Assembly (NCBI RefSeq): GCF_947507565.1
Contig: NC_089194.1
Coordinates: forward strand, 124,001 to 188,000
DNA: 64,000 bases
Source of the DNA: Oscarella lobularis
Lineage: Eukaryota > Porifera > Homoscleromorpha > Homosclerophorida > Oscarellidae
Direction: 5' to 3'
Below, piece by piece: positions 32,810 to 44,394 of the stretch. The notes under the pieces were generated by a model. The model was not told the origin of the DNA. It was given only the letters and a program-made list of their open reading frames with translations, and searched no databases. How positions within the stretch are numbered: position 1 is the first letter of the stretch; each line of letters opens with the position of its first letter. The position numbers and the translations under genes are program-made.

Positions 32810-35413
32810 ATGGGGAGACGTTGGATGTTTCTTTTGCTCGTCTTTCTCTCAGGCGTCTCTGCAAGCCCAGATGCACCGCTGTTTCTTTACTACAGCAGTG
32901 CAAGAGAGGATGCTGTCCTCTACGCGACAGAGAAAAATCTCAATTCGGTTACACCGGACTACAAGCTTATTCGAAACTGCTCTCAGGCAAGAAACAAATA
33001 TGATTATTTGCTTTTCGACCTAACTTACATAGAGTCATTCATTAAAAATACAGAAGTTAGTTCTAGAAAGAGTTCTAACCTTTGACTCCTTTACAGAACA
33101 TCCTTCCTTCTCCCTTCTTCCGTAGTGTACGTCTGATTTTCTGCAAGATATAACAGGTTGTTTTGTTGTCTACAGGTTGTCTCCAATTCTTCTCTCGTCG
33201 ACGGGGCCATTCCCTTGTACACATACTTCAGCTCTCGCTATAACGATACTGCCAATGTCGCAAGTCCAGGTGCAACTGACAATCACAATCTCTCTTATCT
33301 GCTTTTGAAAACACTTTGGTATCTTGTTTTTTTCAGAGAGCATTGCATACGTGAAAAGCAGGAACTACCAATTGGTTGGGATTGAAGGATACATCTACCC
33401 TAATGGTACCTAATCGAAGTGTTATTTCTAAATGACTATTAACGTCATATTCATTCAGGTTCATCGGCTGACAGAAGGCCTCTAAAGCTCTACTGGAACA
33501 AAGAAAGATCCGACCTGTTTCTAACTGGATGTGAAGCTGACGAAAACAGTGCCCTTGTGTCTGGATATGTATTGCAACGAATCGAAGGTACATGCATTGC
33601 AAATTTAGGATAGATCATATCAGAATTTTGAGACTCTGCTACGTAACCAACAAGATTCTTCACAGTATGTTTCAAGTAACTTATCTACTATACATGTAGG
33701 ATATGCCCCAGTAGTGTGGCACGAATGGGCCAACACGCCTCCGGCGGACTGTCCTTTCAAACAATCTGCCTTACTCCAGGGCATTCAGATGAGCTATAGA
33801 GCAGGCATATATTGTCACGCAGACACGTGGTATCCGTCGTGGAGTAGCGACAACAATTTATATTCAATGTGGACAGACGGTACGTTACGTTGCAAAAAAG
33901 TGCATAACCTTTGACAACTTCGTCTACGCACCAAAGGCTCGGTAAAGGGGCTCGGTGGAGGACATCCCAATAACACCACCGGTTTTGCTGTCGCTGTTGG
34001 AGACGATCCTCTCAATTTGACAATAACAAACGTTGGTACTTATAAAAGCTTTTCGAGTCCTTACGAAGGCAAGCAATGCTCCTTTACTGGTTCTAGCGTT
34101 TAGTCATTGGATATCTCTATTTCATAGGTCGGTATCCGTCAGCTAATTTGGTCTACAACGGTTTCTGGTATTATGGAACGTAAGACTCTCGACAACTATA
34201 ATACGTAGATATTTTATCTGAGATTTTAGGTATGCGGTCGACAATTATCACAGCCCTCCAGATCCACCCCCATATTGTGGAGATGGATGGTGAACTCGTC
34301 TACATTTAAAAATTTCTTGACCCAATTTCTAAAATTATAGGTGTGATGAAGGCCCGTTTTTGGACTTTCGTTATTCGTCTATTGTAAGTCCCAGCAAACC
34401 GCCGCAGTGGCACGAGCCGCGTGTGAATATGAGCAACGCTACGGACAACTTATTTCATCAGTCGAGCAAGAACAATACAAAAGTCAAAATGGGTTCAGTA
34501 CACGTGGTCAGTTGCTACGGTCCTCTATTGTGGCTGTGGGTTAAAACATGGTATTTTGTCAAGGTTGATTTTGGCAAAAACATGGAATATTCACCGGATC
34601 AAAAGGTAGTCTTACATCTCAAAAAATCTTTCTTAAATTTTAGATGACATTAGGTCTACGTGATTGGGCACGGTGCTAATCTTTCGTCTGCTCACGAGTC
34701 GTGGATGCAGGTTCTACCTCCAATGAATCTACAACGCTTCTTTAGTTTTCTCATCTGACCTATGTTTAGGGAGATCAAGTTTACTTAGCCAGAGGCATAC
34801 CCGATCCAGTTCAAATCAATAACGAATCGGCTTGGGAGTTCTACAACGGTACTTCTGAGAGTTGGACTAAGACGCTCGACGAGTCGCTGCCTCTATACAC
34901 TTGGCTTAATCGATCAGGCATTCCAACAATGACGTAGAAAGAGTAGCTCGTTCTCATCCATGTCATTTATACGTTGGTATTTAGGTATTTGCCGGTCTTG
35001 AAAAGATACATCATGTGTATAACGACTCCAACTGTTTCTCCGTTTTCCGCCAGTCAGTTCGACACTTATCTGTTGGAATCAGTCTCTATGACTGGGCCTT
35101 TCAGTCTTATAACATACATGAAGGAGTTTGGGCCGGAAGGTATTACAATAAATTCGGTCGCACATCGCCTAATTTTTTCCGTTTTAATTAAGGTTATTTT
35201 GTTAACATTCCAAGCAAATTTGTCGATTCCCAAATTGAAAAGATTGACGGCGAGTTGTACTTAAAGTTCTACCTCTCCTATTCGGCTAACTATTCCAAAG
35301 CCATGCGCAAAGTGACGCCGAATCCACCTGGCTCCGGTTATCACTGGACATTGATGGAATCGCGTTTCAAAATCAGCAATTCAACCGCAAAAGACTTGCT
35401 TTTCACGGGTTGA
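32810..35413 (+). CDS. Secreted protein with tryptophan-rich repeats and propeller-like domain
   Basis: Fourteen exons are joined by phase-consistent introns: 32810-33055, 33176-33269, 33337-33405, 33459-33587, 33700-33879, 33937-34068, 34128-34179, 34230-34289, 34341-34506, 34564-34605, 34654-34710, 34770-34933, 34985-35139 and 35193-35413. The product has 588 residues. A signal peptide (1-20) ends near GVSAS. Residues about 110-200 contain QLVGIEGYIYPNG and YWNKERSDLFLTG, resembling the DUF5648-type repeat. The remainder has HEW, HADTWYPSWSS, WHEPRVNM, YLPVLKRYIMCITTP and FYLSYSANYS, in the style of DUF4185/GH43-like five-bladed propellers. It should be extracellular and may bind or cleave carbohydrate. 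The sixth intron (34069-34127) uses a GC-AG splice pair. Function is unproven; the gene model is strong. Confidence 0.88.
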
Positions 35414-36843
35414 GACCATCAGAACGTTTGTGTCAATGACTTTTGAATGTTTTTGTAAGAGCTTGCTTTTGCGCTTTTTTCTGCTCGTACACTGTATGCG
35501 TATCGGCCATGCGCTAATATATATTTGAGGCTTTAGACATGTCGCCGACGCCTTTTGACATGACTGCTAGCGGCCATTACTTTAATTAAATTAACAAGCC
35601 AATAGTCCGTTAAAAAACCAAAAACACCACTGTATCTTAAATAATTTTATTTGATTAATAATATTAATACTATTGTTAATCTTGTTTGAAACAAAACGGT
35701 AGTCCAGCGCAAATACCCGCATGCAAATCCCATTTTCGGTAACAGCTAGGATTCGTTGCTGCATGCAGCAGTCGGCGGGCAAGCCGTAGTTCTAAGTTTC
35801 ACGCATGTTTCTTCTTTTGACCTAAAATATTGATCGTTTACTCGCAAATTCATGACTTTGCGCGTCCGGTTATTCTACTTTTTAGCATGAAAAAAAGCTG
35901 TGCTCGATATGGCTTGCTTACATTCGTCCTTATTTCGCTACGCGTGCTCGTGGGTACTTTAGGAAGAGGGAGACTAGAAGACATTCTCTGGACGGCCGAC
36001 GACCGTTTAGCTAGGGGTGTTTTTTCAAATTATCCGGGATATCAACAGATCTATCTATCCGTCCGATCGAATCCTCTCGTATCGCGGCAATCGTCGATGT
36101 TCTCGGCAATCGAATCAGTGCCTACTCAGTATTGTTCGATACTTGAACGGCGAAAAAGTGGAATTCCTGCTCGAATGAGGAAACGACGTTAGTCGCTACC
36201 CGATCTCCCGTATATATCTACAAAGTCAACTTCACCTTCTCTTCGATTGCTCTTACGCCATATCGTAGAGAAGTGATCCTCATCTCCAGTCAAAAAGCGT
36301 TTGGTGAAAGCCGAAAACCGCTCCTCTCGATCGCGACGTAAGCAAGACGAGACTCGATCTCGCGGACAAACAGCTATAGAACAGATTTGAGGTACTAGGA
36401 GATCCGTACCAGCGTCTCTTTAGTGCAGTACACAGTGCTTCAGAGGCTTGCTTGACGTTCAGAGCTTGCAGTTAGGCTACCTTCCAGTTTAGAGTCATGT
36501 AGTCAAATATCTAGTTTCTTCTACACGTTTTTGCCTGTATGTGACGCGATAAGTCTCTTCGTAGGGTCCTGAGATCTCTGTATCTAAACGTCTGTCAAAT
36601 TTGATCACGTTTACGAAACTTTTTAAATATATAGATATCTGCAGTGTGTCGTTTTTTGAAATTCCATTGACGAAAGTGGCAGAATAGCTCCAGACGACAA
36701 ACTTGACCATTCAGTAGTGAAACGGTAATACCGGTACGTCAATAGATTTTCAAAGTAGGAACTATATGTCTTAGTTCTCAAATAACGTAAGCAAACAAAG
36801 AGAGACAAAACAAGCAAATGCCAGTTTGTTCAGGAATACCAAC
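35414..36843. other. Gap with repeat copy and a signal-peptide ORF
   Basis: A plus-strand open frame at 35887-36192 encodes MKKSCARYGLLTFVLISLRV followed by unremarkable sequence and may be a false start. About 36220-36520 is a copy of the dispersed repeat described at 32060-32500. The rest shows nothing recognised. Confidence 0.4.
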
Positions 36844-37712
36844 CTATTCAAACTTGTTCAGGATCTCATACTCTCCTTGAGAAGGAAGAAGAGTAAAAGC
36901 CCGGTAAACGATAGCGTTATCCTCCACCACCGGAACGTCGAGTGTTGCTTTCAAATCGTCGTTGTAGAAAAGTTCCACTCTAAACTCCTCTAAAAAAGTA
37001 AAGGTGGAACCTTCAGGCAATGGCCTAACATTGAAAATATACTCATTCATAGCATTAGGCGCATCAACTAAAATATCCATGTGAATATTTAGGGAACAAT
37101 GAGACAGGCTTACGTGTCGCTGTGTTGCCTTCACTGATAATGGAACAAATACTTCGGCTTGGACATAGAACTTCAACAGTTACAGTCGATGCTGGATGTG
37201 CTACAAGTTTCCACGGTTTGCCAGTTAGACATGGAAACTCGCTTGTTCCAAGGCACTGATATTCTTTGTTAAAATAAATAACTTTGCATTTACAGAGAGA
37301 GAGAGAGAGAGTATTAAATCTTACCGACTGTAAAACCAATGACATTCTGACCACAATTTTCACTAACGTCCACTTCTGATATCGAGTTGTTTATGAGGCT
37401 GCTCACGAAGTAGACTTCGCACTCTTTCAACGAAACGCTGCAGCTAATACCAAGAAATATAAGCGAATTCTTATAACGGCAAATGTTGATACTTTGGTGT
37501 CTTCTCTGCACTGACGCGTTCTACGGAACTGTACCGAAGTCTTTTGTCCTTCGTTGAACTAATTCACGGAAATATGTCAGAGCAATTTTTTCAAAGAAAT
37601 TTAAATGTACATTAGTGTGGCACGCGCTCTTTCTATGGCAGCAATAGGACAGCTCTCTTCCAAGATATTTCTTAACAGTTACGTGTATATAGGTCATGTT
37701 TTGTCTAGACAT
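36844..37712 (-). CDS. Small secreted-protein family member (DAPN family), unrecognised type
   Basis: Well supported exons are 36844-37067 (last), 37114-37281 and 37325-37469; all junctions keep phase 1. An upstream exon ending near 37614 and starting at 37712 is uncertain. The conserved core reads CLGTSEFPCLTGKPWKL, then CPSRSIC, then LDAPNAMNEYIFNVRP, then VELFYNDDL, and ends LNKFE. Cysteines and beta-rich patterning suggest a secreted or surface module of two small sandwich domains. I do not recognise the family. The last exon has exactly the same length (224 bases) as in the copy at 56292-56515, and two broken copies lie at 26750-27330 and 31383-31757. No obvious signal peptide is visible in the uncertain first exon. 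Confidence 0.7.
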
Positions 37713-37987
37713 CCTTTATCGTCGCTTACTGCTTGAAAAACGGTTGAATAGTCGCCAGTGCTTCTGTACTTGGTGAGCAGACAGCAGATTTTCTACAAGT
37801 CAACGGAGACGTTAATTTTATAGAACTTTCCGTTTTCTGAGCTAGTACAATATGTTCGCAGTGAGGTGACTTGGTGAATTGAAACGTTTCCATAAAGTAC
37901 GACTTTGGCAGTAACCATCATCAGAACTTCCATTCAATAAACTGTTCAAGAAATTTATACACATTATTTCAAAAACTACTTCTGTCT

Positions 37988-39107
37988 CTACTTGAAGGCA
38001 CAGAAGACAGACGTGTTGACGCAACAACGATCGATATTTATTTTTCTCCTAGTTATTGTAGTTTGAAGGTGCCTCGGGCTGCAGGAGTTCGACAATCCTG
38101 GGGACGCAGAAACAAAGAGAAAGGCAGACGAGGTACGCGGTCGAAAGCTGATACATCGACTAATCGAGCCCACGGGAATCGATGTGTCAAGCAAAGACTC
38201 CTGCCCAGTATAGTAAAGACCAATAAGAAGGGAACTGATAATTCCTGGCACGGTGTGAAAGACGACTGCATCCACGACATTCTCAGACGTCAACAAAAAA
38301 TTAGGAGAGAACCTAAATAACATCAGAAGTGAAAGACTTTATCATATGTTTTGCAAGTTCCTACTTCGAAATAGGGCCCCTGTACACCGAAACGGCCCCG
38401 GTACCACTAGGCAATCCTGTAAATATTGAATCTGCTTTGGATACCCTATTAGTCTTGCCGAAGACGTAAAATCCAGTGGAGCTCGTTGTTTCTTCGGACA
38501 AATCAATAACTTCAGATGCCCAAGGGCTGTCGCTACCGACAACAAAGACGAATCCATTGAGTTTTGTCGATCCGATACCGTAGTCCCAAAGCTCGACCAT
38601 CTGGAGTCTATCGTTGAAGCTGGTTTTCACGTCGACTTCATTGATGACGATAAGGTGAAAGGGGTCGTAGCACGCCGTCGGGTTTGCCGGATCCCAGAAC
38701 GAAAAGAAGTCGCAAGAGACGTTGCGAAGAGCGGTTACGTTGGCGCAATCTGCCCGCATGCGCTCGCAGAAATCGCGACAGGGTCGTCGTACGATGTTCC
38801 CTCGACCACCGAAGAGAGTACGACATTCGGGAAAGTAAAGTAAACAGGCGAAGAGACTGAGATCCGGCGAACAGGAGTCTGAAAGGGTGTCGGAGTCGAA
38901 TGCTCTTGTGAATGCTGATTCCGCCTCCGGAGCGCCACTGTGACCGAAATCGTTGGGGAAACTTGATTGAAGTAATCCGTCGTCTGTGCAGGTGGGAAAG
39001 GTGACGGAGACGTCACACAAGGGATTACCACTAGAGATAGACGAACTAGCAACTAAGAGGATAACGACAGAGACGAAGCGAGCGAAAGCTCGAGCGTTGA
39101 CGATCAT
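37988..39107 (-). CDS. Frizzled-type CRD plus lamin-tail-like domain protein
   Basis: Two exons, 38365-39107 and 37988-38312, are joined by a 52-base intron with matching phase, giving 355 residues. I start at MIVNARAF (39107) because it gives a clean signal peptide (about 1-28); an in-frame ATG lies at 39179. Residues about 30-145 contain ten cysteines in Frizzled-CRD order (CDVSV, FPTC, DSC, FACL, PEC, RPC, DFCE, ADC, VSC, TAC). The remainder begins IVINEVDV, continues with LNGFVFVVG and DAVVF, and ends SISRC...ASPGLSN, the pattern of a lamin-tail (LTD) domain. CRDs bind Wnt or lipids, and extracellular LTDs occur in some secreted proteins. There is no TM segment, so the protein is probably secreted. 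The combination is unusual. The last about 30 residues are cysteine-rich. Confidence 0.88.
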
Positions 39108-39179
39108 TGTACTTGCTGCTATAAATAGCGTTAGGATACGAACGTACGAATATTCTAGGAATCGATGTTGACACTGCAT

Positions 39180-40029
39180 GGGGCCAGAAGCCTTCCGCAG
39201 CTAATTGGTATGATGTATATATGCAGCTAAATGACTCAAGAAGTATGATCATATCCTTGGTTGCATTACGTAACTTGCTGCATTATTGCGTAACTTCGCT
39301 CTGTTCCGTCGCTACAGTATTGTGAGCTATAATATTCCAACGCGATATTGCTAACTACTTGCATCATGCTGCACTGTTGAGCGAATCTAATCGTTAGAGA
39401 AACAGCCTGTTAAAATTTACAATGCACCGAACTGGCGTACATGTAAATATCTCTTTTCATTTCTTTAGGAAGTGAGGAAGTGTAATGTTGGCGAGCTGTT
39501 AAGCGCTTGGAAATTAGCAAAGGTACATTTGCATTTAGGAACATACAAAAAAGTTCCCCAACATAGCTCGTGACAGATTCGTGGAGATTGACTTGCTGTG
39601 TGAAATTTCAGTTTTGTGAGCTTTTCTATCTAATCAATCGTTGTTTGTCGTTTTCGTCGTGTTTGTACTGAATCTGTAAACTGGTTGATGAATGAAGTGT
39701 ATTTACGTAGATAAGCTTACGCATGCGTACTCTGAGCTCTATATTGTCTGCCCATTTCTCACGTGAGCCACGTTAGGTCTTCTTTTGGCGTGGTTTTAGT
39801 ATCCGGGAGTTTAACTGAATGTTCTTTGTCTCTACTCTCCGTCCTGAATCCTGTTTCCCAAAGACTTCCCGCGCCGCGTGCTCCTCTCTGGGACTCTAGC
39901 GCTGCTGTGAGGAGCATGCAGGCTAGGATTTGTCTTAGCGATCGAAGACCCTCGCGATTTGGTAAGCGTACGCTTTATTTTCTCGGTCGGCATACTCGTA
40001 CTCGTTGTCGATCATCCTTGTCGGAGCAC
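39180..40029. other. Gap upstream of the CRD-LTD gene
   Basis: No gene is supported. A long plus-strand open frame (39763-40386) enters the repeat that follows, and its encoded protein is not conserved in the second repeat copy. A TCACGTGA site lies near 39759. Confidence 0.4.
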
Positions 40030-40400
40030 GCGTACCTAGAGCAGCGTCGCGCGTCGAAGCAATGCGGGACGTGGCAGTTTGTACACTCCAACGTCTTTTC
40101 GCCACGCACGCGGACTCAACGACGCGCGTATTATCCGCTCGCATCTAAGCAATCCCTCTTCGCGTGCACCTGCCCTTTGTTTCATTTCATTCCCTTACTC
40201 TTTTTCTCTAGTTCTGAGACGAAGACGAGACGCAGAATTGCACGAGCGATGTCAGCGCGACGACCAGGTTCGCATCACCCCATTGGGACCCCCATCGGTG
40301 TAGGCCTACACCTAAGGGGCGGGGCTCCCTGTGACGTACACGGCGCGGAGTGCCTGCGATGCCACTGCCCACGCTCGTGGGCATAGAAAAATTTCCGACA
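40030..40400 (+). repeat. Direct repeat, left copy
   Basis: About 300 bases, including CGACGCGCGTA, TTTCATTTCATT, TTTTTCTCTAGTTC, CACCCCATTG and GTAGGCCT(A/G)CACCTAAG, recur at 41480-41795 in direct orientation about 1.4 kb away. The pair could be the ends of an old LTR-type or other mobile element. The protein frames are not conserved between copies. Confidence 0.65.
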
Positions 40401-40869
40401 GTCTAACCATTAGATCTGGTTTCCAAAAGTTCAATCGAGGGCGGGTTGGGGTTCGCGAGTGGGGGCTGGTGGTGTTTCAGCGCACAAAGCCCACTTGTGT
40501 ACGTTGCAGGAAGTGTAGCGGGACAACACTTTGGCGATATTTATTAGTGTAACGGTAATATATAACCTTCCCCGTTTCGTGCTTGGTTTGCATCACTACG
40601 CTAGTTTGCACGGGTCCTCTCCCTTTGCATCAAGGGTTTAGTTGGCGGCTGCTAGTAGGGTAGGGCGGTTTGTGTAGTAGGCTTAGAGCTCCTTCTCCCT
40701 CACGTGCTTTAGCTAGCGGCCGCCACGTGCTTTAGACCATTTTTCAATGGATTTTTGAGGTAATCTAGGTTGATTAGTATATAGGCATATTTTAGGTCAA
40801 TGGACTGATGAGGTAATCTAGGTTTTTATCACGCGATTCTTTTAAATTTCAGGGTAGTCTAGTTGGTTT

Positions 40870-41115
40870 TCTTGTTTTCCATGCAGGTTTTTTATTTTCC
40901 ATGCAGGTTTTTTATTTTCCATGCAGGTTTTTATTTTCCATGCAGGTTTTTTAAATTCTTTGCAGGATTATATTTTCTTTGCAGGTTTTTATTTTCTTTG
41001 CAGGTTTTATTTTCCTAATAGTTTTTTTATTTTTTTACAGGTTTTTAGTTTCTTTTCAGGTTTTTTTTATTTTGTTTACAGGTTTTTGAATTTATTTGCA
41101 GGTTTCTAATTGTCA
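40870..41115. repeat. T-rich minisatellite with ATGCAGG core
   Basis: More than ten imperfect units of about 17-21 bases follow the pattern TTTTCCATGCAGGTTTTTTA, decaying to CTTTGCAGG and TTTACAGG toward the right. The units look like repeated polypyrimidine-AG splice acceptors. The array lies between the two direct repeats. Confidence 0.85.
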
Positions 41116-41479
41116 TTTTTACCTTTTCTTTTTTACAGGATTTATTTTACTTTATTTATTGATCTATTTCTCTTTTTTAGGTTTTGATGGATCTAATAGA
41201 AATTCAATTTCAGTGGTAACGCCAATTGAGAAAGATAAGCATTTTCAGTTATTTTGAATTTTTATTGACACCGTGTTGACAGGTGAAATACCGGTTGAAG
41301 AAGAAATGCCTCTAGAATAGATAGAATAAACGTTTTTGGCATGTTTTTTTTGACTACGTAGTGCATGCTATTTTTTCTCCTGATCTCCAGGTAATGGAGA
41401 CGGGAGTTGATGAGGACTGTGCAGGTGCGCGCGTGCTAACCGTCGCTGGAGTGTTTCAACACGTCGCGTGCTGCTTTCA

Positions 41480-41795
41480 CGCTCAGCATTTTATCGCGAC
41501 GCGCGGCACGTGACGCGGACGAGGCGACGCGCGTAATCCACTCGCATTTAGGCAATCCGTTATCGCGTGTACCCGCATTTCGTTTCATTTCATTTCTTTC
41601 TTATTTTTCTCTAGTTCGGCGACGAAAAAGAGAAGTACAATTCCACGTTCGGTGCCAGCGCGACTAGTTCGCACCACCCCATTGGTGGCCCCCGCCTGTG
41701 TAGGCCTGCACCTAAGGGCGGGCTTCTCTTGTGACGGCGCCTGCAATGCCGCTGCCCACGATGACGGACATAGAAAATTACCGATGAATGAGAAG
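41480..41795 (+). repeat. Direct repeat, right copy
   Basis: This is the partner of 40030-40400, about 80 percent alike by eye across the CACCCCATTG...CCTAAG core. Confidence 0.65.
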
Positions 41796-42059
41796 AGAAC
41801 AGTAAAAGCGGCTTTGTTCTTCCTTTTCATATTGCAGTTTTTAGTAGTTGGTTCTTTATAGTAGTAGTCGTACTAAGTAGATGTAGAGTAGCAGAGACAT
41901 GGTCCTGAGCATGACCATTGCTTTAAATTCGAAACTGCTCCGGGGCCTCGTCTAAACGGTCTCGTGTATAGAAGAACCGCGTCGTAAACATAAACGTGTC
42001 CCGCTATATTTTATTAAATAAAACACGGAAATAAACCGGAAATTCAGAAAAAAAAATGC

Positions 42060-42425
42060 GCATGAGTCTCCCTTGTTTTGCTGTCCACCTGCACGCACCG
42101 CAAGGGTCCGCGCAGGCTTCGGTTGGGTGGGGGTCAACCTCACTACTCCCCCGTCGGAGTTAGAGCCTATTTAGTCTCCTGGCTCGGACGCCTGGGACCG
42201 GCGGCGCTCGGGTTTGAGTTCCGTCGGCCTGATTCCAGGGGGACCGCTATTGTAACCCACCGCGTCTTGCCCAAGTGGGGTGGCAGTTTATCACTCATGC
42301 CACTGGAGTAGGGGATTGAATCCCCTGCGTTCGAGCCACGTTTCACCTCTCTGGCCCAAGAGTTGGGCCGGTTTTATTTACGCACCTCGGGGCCCAGAGG
42401 TGAAGGAAAACATTGGCCAGTTCTT
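42060..42425 (+). repeat. Possible SINE-like element
   Basis: A GC-rich stretch in AT-rich surroundings contains two B-box-like motifs, GGTTTGAGTTCC at 42211-42222 and GCGTTCGAGCC near 42328, as in RNA polymerase III promoters. I find no clear A box and cannot fold a tRNA. The assignment is tentative. Confidence 0.25.
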
Positions 42426-43197
42426 GTTGAGCCTGGGAAAACACAACAGCTTCAATACTCAGACACAGTTACCTTAAGATTGCGTTTCATATTGAAATGA
42501 AATTCTTTGACGCTGTTGGAAACAGCTGTCATAAACGACAGGAAAACTTCTTCTTTGAAGACTCTCCTGAAAATAATAGAGTCAGACTAGAAATGGTGCA
42601 ACAATAATATATACGTTGGTTCAGTAGTTGTCTCACTGTCGCGGAACTCTTTAATTAATTTTTTTGCCCTTACTGTAAAGTGACCTAAAGCCAACTATTT
42701 TAGAAAATATACGACAAAATTGTTAATCTACTACCATATCGTAGATCACTAAGGAAGAAGACAAGTTTGAAACGCCGCTTTTTAGTTTGACGAGGAGACA
42801 GCTGCATGACGTCTGTTAAAACCATGATGGATGGGGTCGGAACAGTTTCTCTCTAGGTGTACCTTAGTGTTTTCTTCCCTAAACGAATAAAAGATCAGTG
42901 TAACTTTCTAGTGTATAGAGAGCATTACGGCTTATGTCTTTGCAGCAGAACGTGTCATTAATTAAGAAAAGGAAGACTGCTTCTACTCACCTTCTTTCCC
43001 TTTTCATTTTATTGTTCTCCATCTAGTTCTTCTCTTAGCGTTTCCTCTTCTTTTGTTCTCGGCCTCAACAGATACGTCACTCATCCACATGGGAACACTG
43101 TTCTAAAAAGAATTGATTTATATCGACTTCAACAGGTGATATATATTATATATATTATATGAAATTTGCTATACACGATCCATGTCGTTCCTTTGTA
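42426..43197. other. Gap
   Basis: AT-rich sequence with no supported gene. A TATAT-rich run lies near 43140-43160. Confidence 0.4.
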
Positions 43198-43380
43198 CTA
43201 GTAGAGAGGTTTCAGCGCTGTTTGATCGTATCCCTTCACGCCTAACCTATTATACGTTACATGAGAATGAGTTTTAGAAAGTAAAGCTGCACGGATCGCA
43301 CGGGAGCTGAGTCTTCGCACGTTTTTCGTTGAAGAGCTCGAAAGCAAGTCTGCCAAAGCAAGACACCCGTGAAGTGACAT
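43198..43380 (-). CDS. Possible small basic protein (60 residues)
   Basis: An intronless frame starts MSLHGCLALADLL and continues with an arginine- and serine-rich stretch (NVRRLSSRAIRAALLS) that looks like a mitochondrial targeting peptide. It ends ALKPLY. I do not recognise it. It may be a small mitochondrial protein or a chance open frame. No domain evidence supports it. Confidence 0.3.
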   Translation of the reverse strand: MSLHGCLALADLLSSSSTKNVRRLSSRAIRAALLSKTHSHVTYNRLGVKGYDQTALKPLY

Positions 43381-44019
43381 CGAGGACGACAAATAGCAAC
43401 GATGGCGCTGTCAATTCGACCGAAATATCGAAGAAAGAGCTCGAACGAGAAAAATGAAGGCTATATAACGCGCGCTAGTGGCGAAAGTAAGTCCTATGAC
43501 CATTTTTCTGCACATTTTCGCTGTCTAACTTACTGCATACTGTAGCCTGCATACAGAGTCAATCCGTAAGTAAAAGTTATTATGGTCATTATGAATAATA
43601 ATAAATTCTCTATCTATCTCTGATTAGATCCAGTTCAAATCACGTGTTAGGTGCATATATGACTCCGTGTGCATAGATGGGGGGGGAGTCGCTATTGTCA
43701 AACGACTAGAAGTCGTCGGCGGCGTTGGGAGTGGATATACCGGTACTCGAAAAAGGTCCTACTCGAAAAAGGTCCCTGTCCCTTAAAGAACACTTGACGA
43801 CTCTGAAAAATTAAGAACAGGATAAAACCTTTTAGAATTTACGACTGCAGCTGGGAGAATTACGTGTGTTAAGGGTAATTACGACTGGACCTAATGTTGC
43901 AAAACGTCAAATCACGAGTTGAGAAGGAATCTCGATCATGGTTGCAACCAAAGGTATATCACTCTGTACAGATTTTATAGAATATGTTGGATGTTGGATG
44001 TTGGTTACCCACCCTTTGA
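43381..44019. other. Gap
   Basis: I see nothing convincing beyond a short duplicated phrase (ACTCGAAAAAGGTCC, twice near 43745-43773). Confidence 0.4.
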
Positions 44020-44330
44020 GCCTATACATCGCCGCTCTTCCGGCTTATATAATGGCAGGTGATTGCGAGCCAATGAGGAGCGCTCATTAGAGTGGTGTAT
44101 ATCTCACTTTTCCGGTCTACATGTATATACACTCATTCGGCGTATACACCACTCTTCCGGCTAATATACCACTCATCCGGGTTAAATTCGTTGAATTCGC
44201 GCTCCTGATGGGCTCAGGCGGGGTCGGGCAACGACCCCGTCCTCGTGCTCTAAATTGCGTATCCCTAGTTGTGTAACATATGCCTATACGCTACTCTTCC
44301 GGCCTATATACCATCTATCCTTTCAATTCT
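44020..44330. repeat. Degenerate repeat of CACTCTTCCGGC units
   Basis: The phrase (C/G)CTCTTCCGGC(T/C)TATAT or close variants (CACTCATCCGG, CACTTTTCCGG, CTACTCTTCCGG) appears at least six times, usually next to TATACAC or TATACC. The copies are irregularly spaced. No coding potential. Confidence 0.65.
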
Positions 44331-44394
44331 GCTTTTGTTATAATAACAATAATAAAAATATTAATTGGCTCGCCGTCTACAGACGTACATGCCT

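Larger units (their letters stand above)
31383..32835 (+). repeat. Segmental duplication, copy B
   Basis: This is the partner of 26932-28835. It ends within the first codons of the propeller-like gene at 32810, so the promoter of that gene is part of the duplicated block. Confidence 0.8.

Noticed and set aside
35887-36192. A small secreted protein gene
   Set aside because: The N-terminus looks like a signal peptide, but the remainder blends into a dispersed repeat, and there is no conservation or splice evidence.
39763-40386. A 207-codon plus-strand open frame
   Set aside because: It runs into a repeat whose second copy (41480-41795) does not conserve the reading frame, and the protein has no recognisable domain or composition bias typical of a gene.
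42060-42425. A true tRNA gene
   Set aside because: B-box-like motifs are present, but no cloverleaf with acceptor stem and anticodon arm could be drawn.
43130-43160. TATAT run as a promoter
   Set aside because: It lies downstream of the only nearby candidate frame, and simple AT repeats are common in this window.
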